Shown here: positions 4,931-5,352 of the stretch, one piece after another
How positions within the stretch are numbered: position 1 is the stretch's first letter
How the letters are laid out: every line of letters starts with the position of its first letter
Assembly: GCA_002172545.1 (NCBI GenBank)
Contig: NHFJ01000017.1
Span: forward strand, 43,015-48,366
Length of the DNA: 5,352 nt
From: Fidelibacterota bacterium TMED108
GTDB taxonomy: Bacteria; Fidelibacterota; Marinisomatia; Marinisomatales; TCS55
Direction of reading: 5' to 3'
Made by a program: the position numbers and the translations under genes
The notes under the pieces: generated by a model
Told to the model about the DNA's origin: nothing
The model's database searches: none
What the model saw: the letters and a program-made list of their open reading frames with translations, nothing else

Positions 4931-5352
4931 GTGAAAATTATAAAAACCTTTATGTTTGTTTGTGCTATTTCAATTTACAGTTGCCAAAAAACGCAATCTA
5001 TAAAAGAAGTAAGCCAGCCTTCAAATCTTTCGATAAAAACTGAAAAGAATAAACGGCCCGAAAGACCTAGCTACGCTATAAAGGCTCCTGACTTTAAACT
5101 TAGGACCGTTAAAGGTAAGTTGGTCAACTTAAGTGACTTTAGAGGAAAAGTCGTCTTATTAAATTTTTGGGGAACTTGGTGTGGGCCCTGTCTTCAAGAA
5201 ATACCAGATTTTAATAAGCTCTATTCTAAATACAATAAAGATGGGCTTGAAATACTTGGAATAACTGTGCCTCGATATGGACCATCTGAATCAGATAAAG
5301 AGCTAATTAAATTTATGAAGCGATGGGATATGGACTATACCATCTTAAAAGA
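4931..5352 (+). CDS. TlpA/ResA-like thioredoxin-fold lipoprotein, 5' part
   Basis: This is a membrane-anchored thiol-disulfide oxidoreductase of the AhpC/TSA-TlpA type, cut by the right edge after about 140 codons. From GTG 4931 the protein starts with basic MKIIK, a hydrophobic core, and IYSC with C18 as the likely lipidated cysteine. A polar linker of about 30 residues, rich in Lys, Gln and Ser, follows. The thioredoxin-like domain begins at APDFKL (about 52-57), the usual entry motif of this family, then LSDFRGKVVLLNFWGTWCGPC with active-site C84 and C87. The later strand LEILGITV is present; the cis-Pro loop lies beyond the edge. Such proteins keep periplasmic thiols reduced, for example in cytochrome c maturation, and are typically reduced by DsbD or CcdA; the gene immediately upstream is dsbD. 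ATG 4922 is an alternative start that would overlap the dsbD stop as ATGA and add three residues. Which start is used is uncertain; the family is not. Confidence 0.88.
   Translation, partial: MKIIKTFMFVCAISIYSCQKTQSIKEVSQPSNLSIKTEKNKRPERPSYAIKAPDFKLRTVKGKLVNLSDFRGKVVLLNFWGTWCGPCLQEIPDFNKLYSKYNKDGLEILGITVPRYGPSESDKELIKFMKRWDMDYTILK

Overview
The window is an AT-rich, gene-dense bacterial fragment. It holds seven protein genes, two of them cut by the window edges, and no RNA gene, CRISPR array or mobile-element gene that I can see. A DsbD with a periplasmic N-terminal domain and two Cys-type lipoprotein signals point to a Gram-negative organism. The AT-rich coding style, the Thermus-type PyrE, the lipoprotein cyclophilin and the DsbD/TlpA pairing would fit the Bacteroidota/Marinimicrobia side of the tree. 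That placement is an impression from sequence style, not a demonstrated assignment.

Layout: (1) At the left edge is the 3' end of a sodium:solute symporter gene on the + strand. (2) Converging on it with only 2 bp between the stop codons is a - strand GNAT-family acetyltransferase gene. (3) A 110-bp, very AT-rich divergent intergenic region (887-996) separates the acetyltransferase from a + strand gene cluster. It carries -10-like elements on both strands, short direct repeats, a 14-bp palindrome next to the pyrF start, and an exact 14-bp direct repeat that brackets the whole region. (4) The + strand cluster runs to the right edge: pyrF, pyrE, a cyclophilin-type peptidyl-prolyl isomerase lipoprotein, dsbD, and a TlpA/ResA-like thioredoxin lipoprotein cut at the right edge.

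How the genes fit together: pyrF and pyrE carry out the last two steps of de novo UMP synthesis. They overlap by 8 bp, and pyrE overlaps the cyclophilin gene by 4 bp (ATGA), so these three are almost certainly co-transcribed and probably translationally coupled. After a 59-bp gap, dsbD and the thioredoxin-like lipoprotein gene follow nearly or actually overlapping. The second half reads as a cell-envelope folding and redox module: proline isomerisation, import of reducing power across the inner membrane, and a likely periplasmic acceptor of that reducing power. The content is largely conventional. I found no convincing new system. The most unusual signals are the repeat architecture of the 887-996 region, the tight joining of pyrimidine and envelope-folding genes, and a possible 9-codon leader ORF coupled to dsbD.
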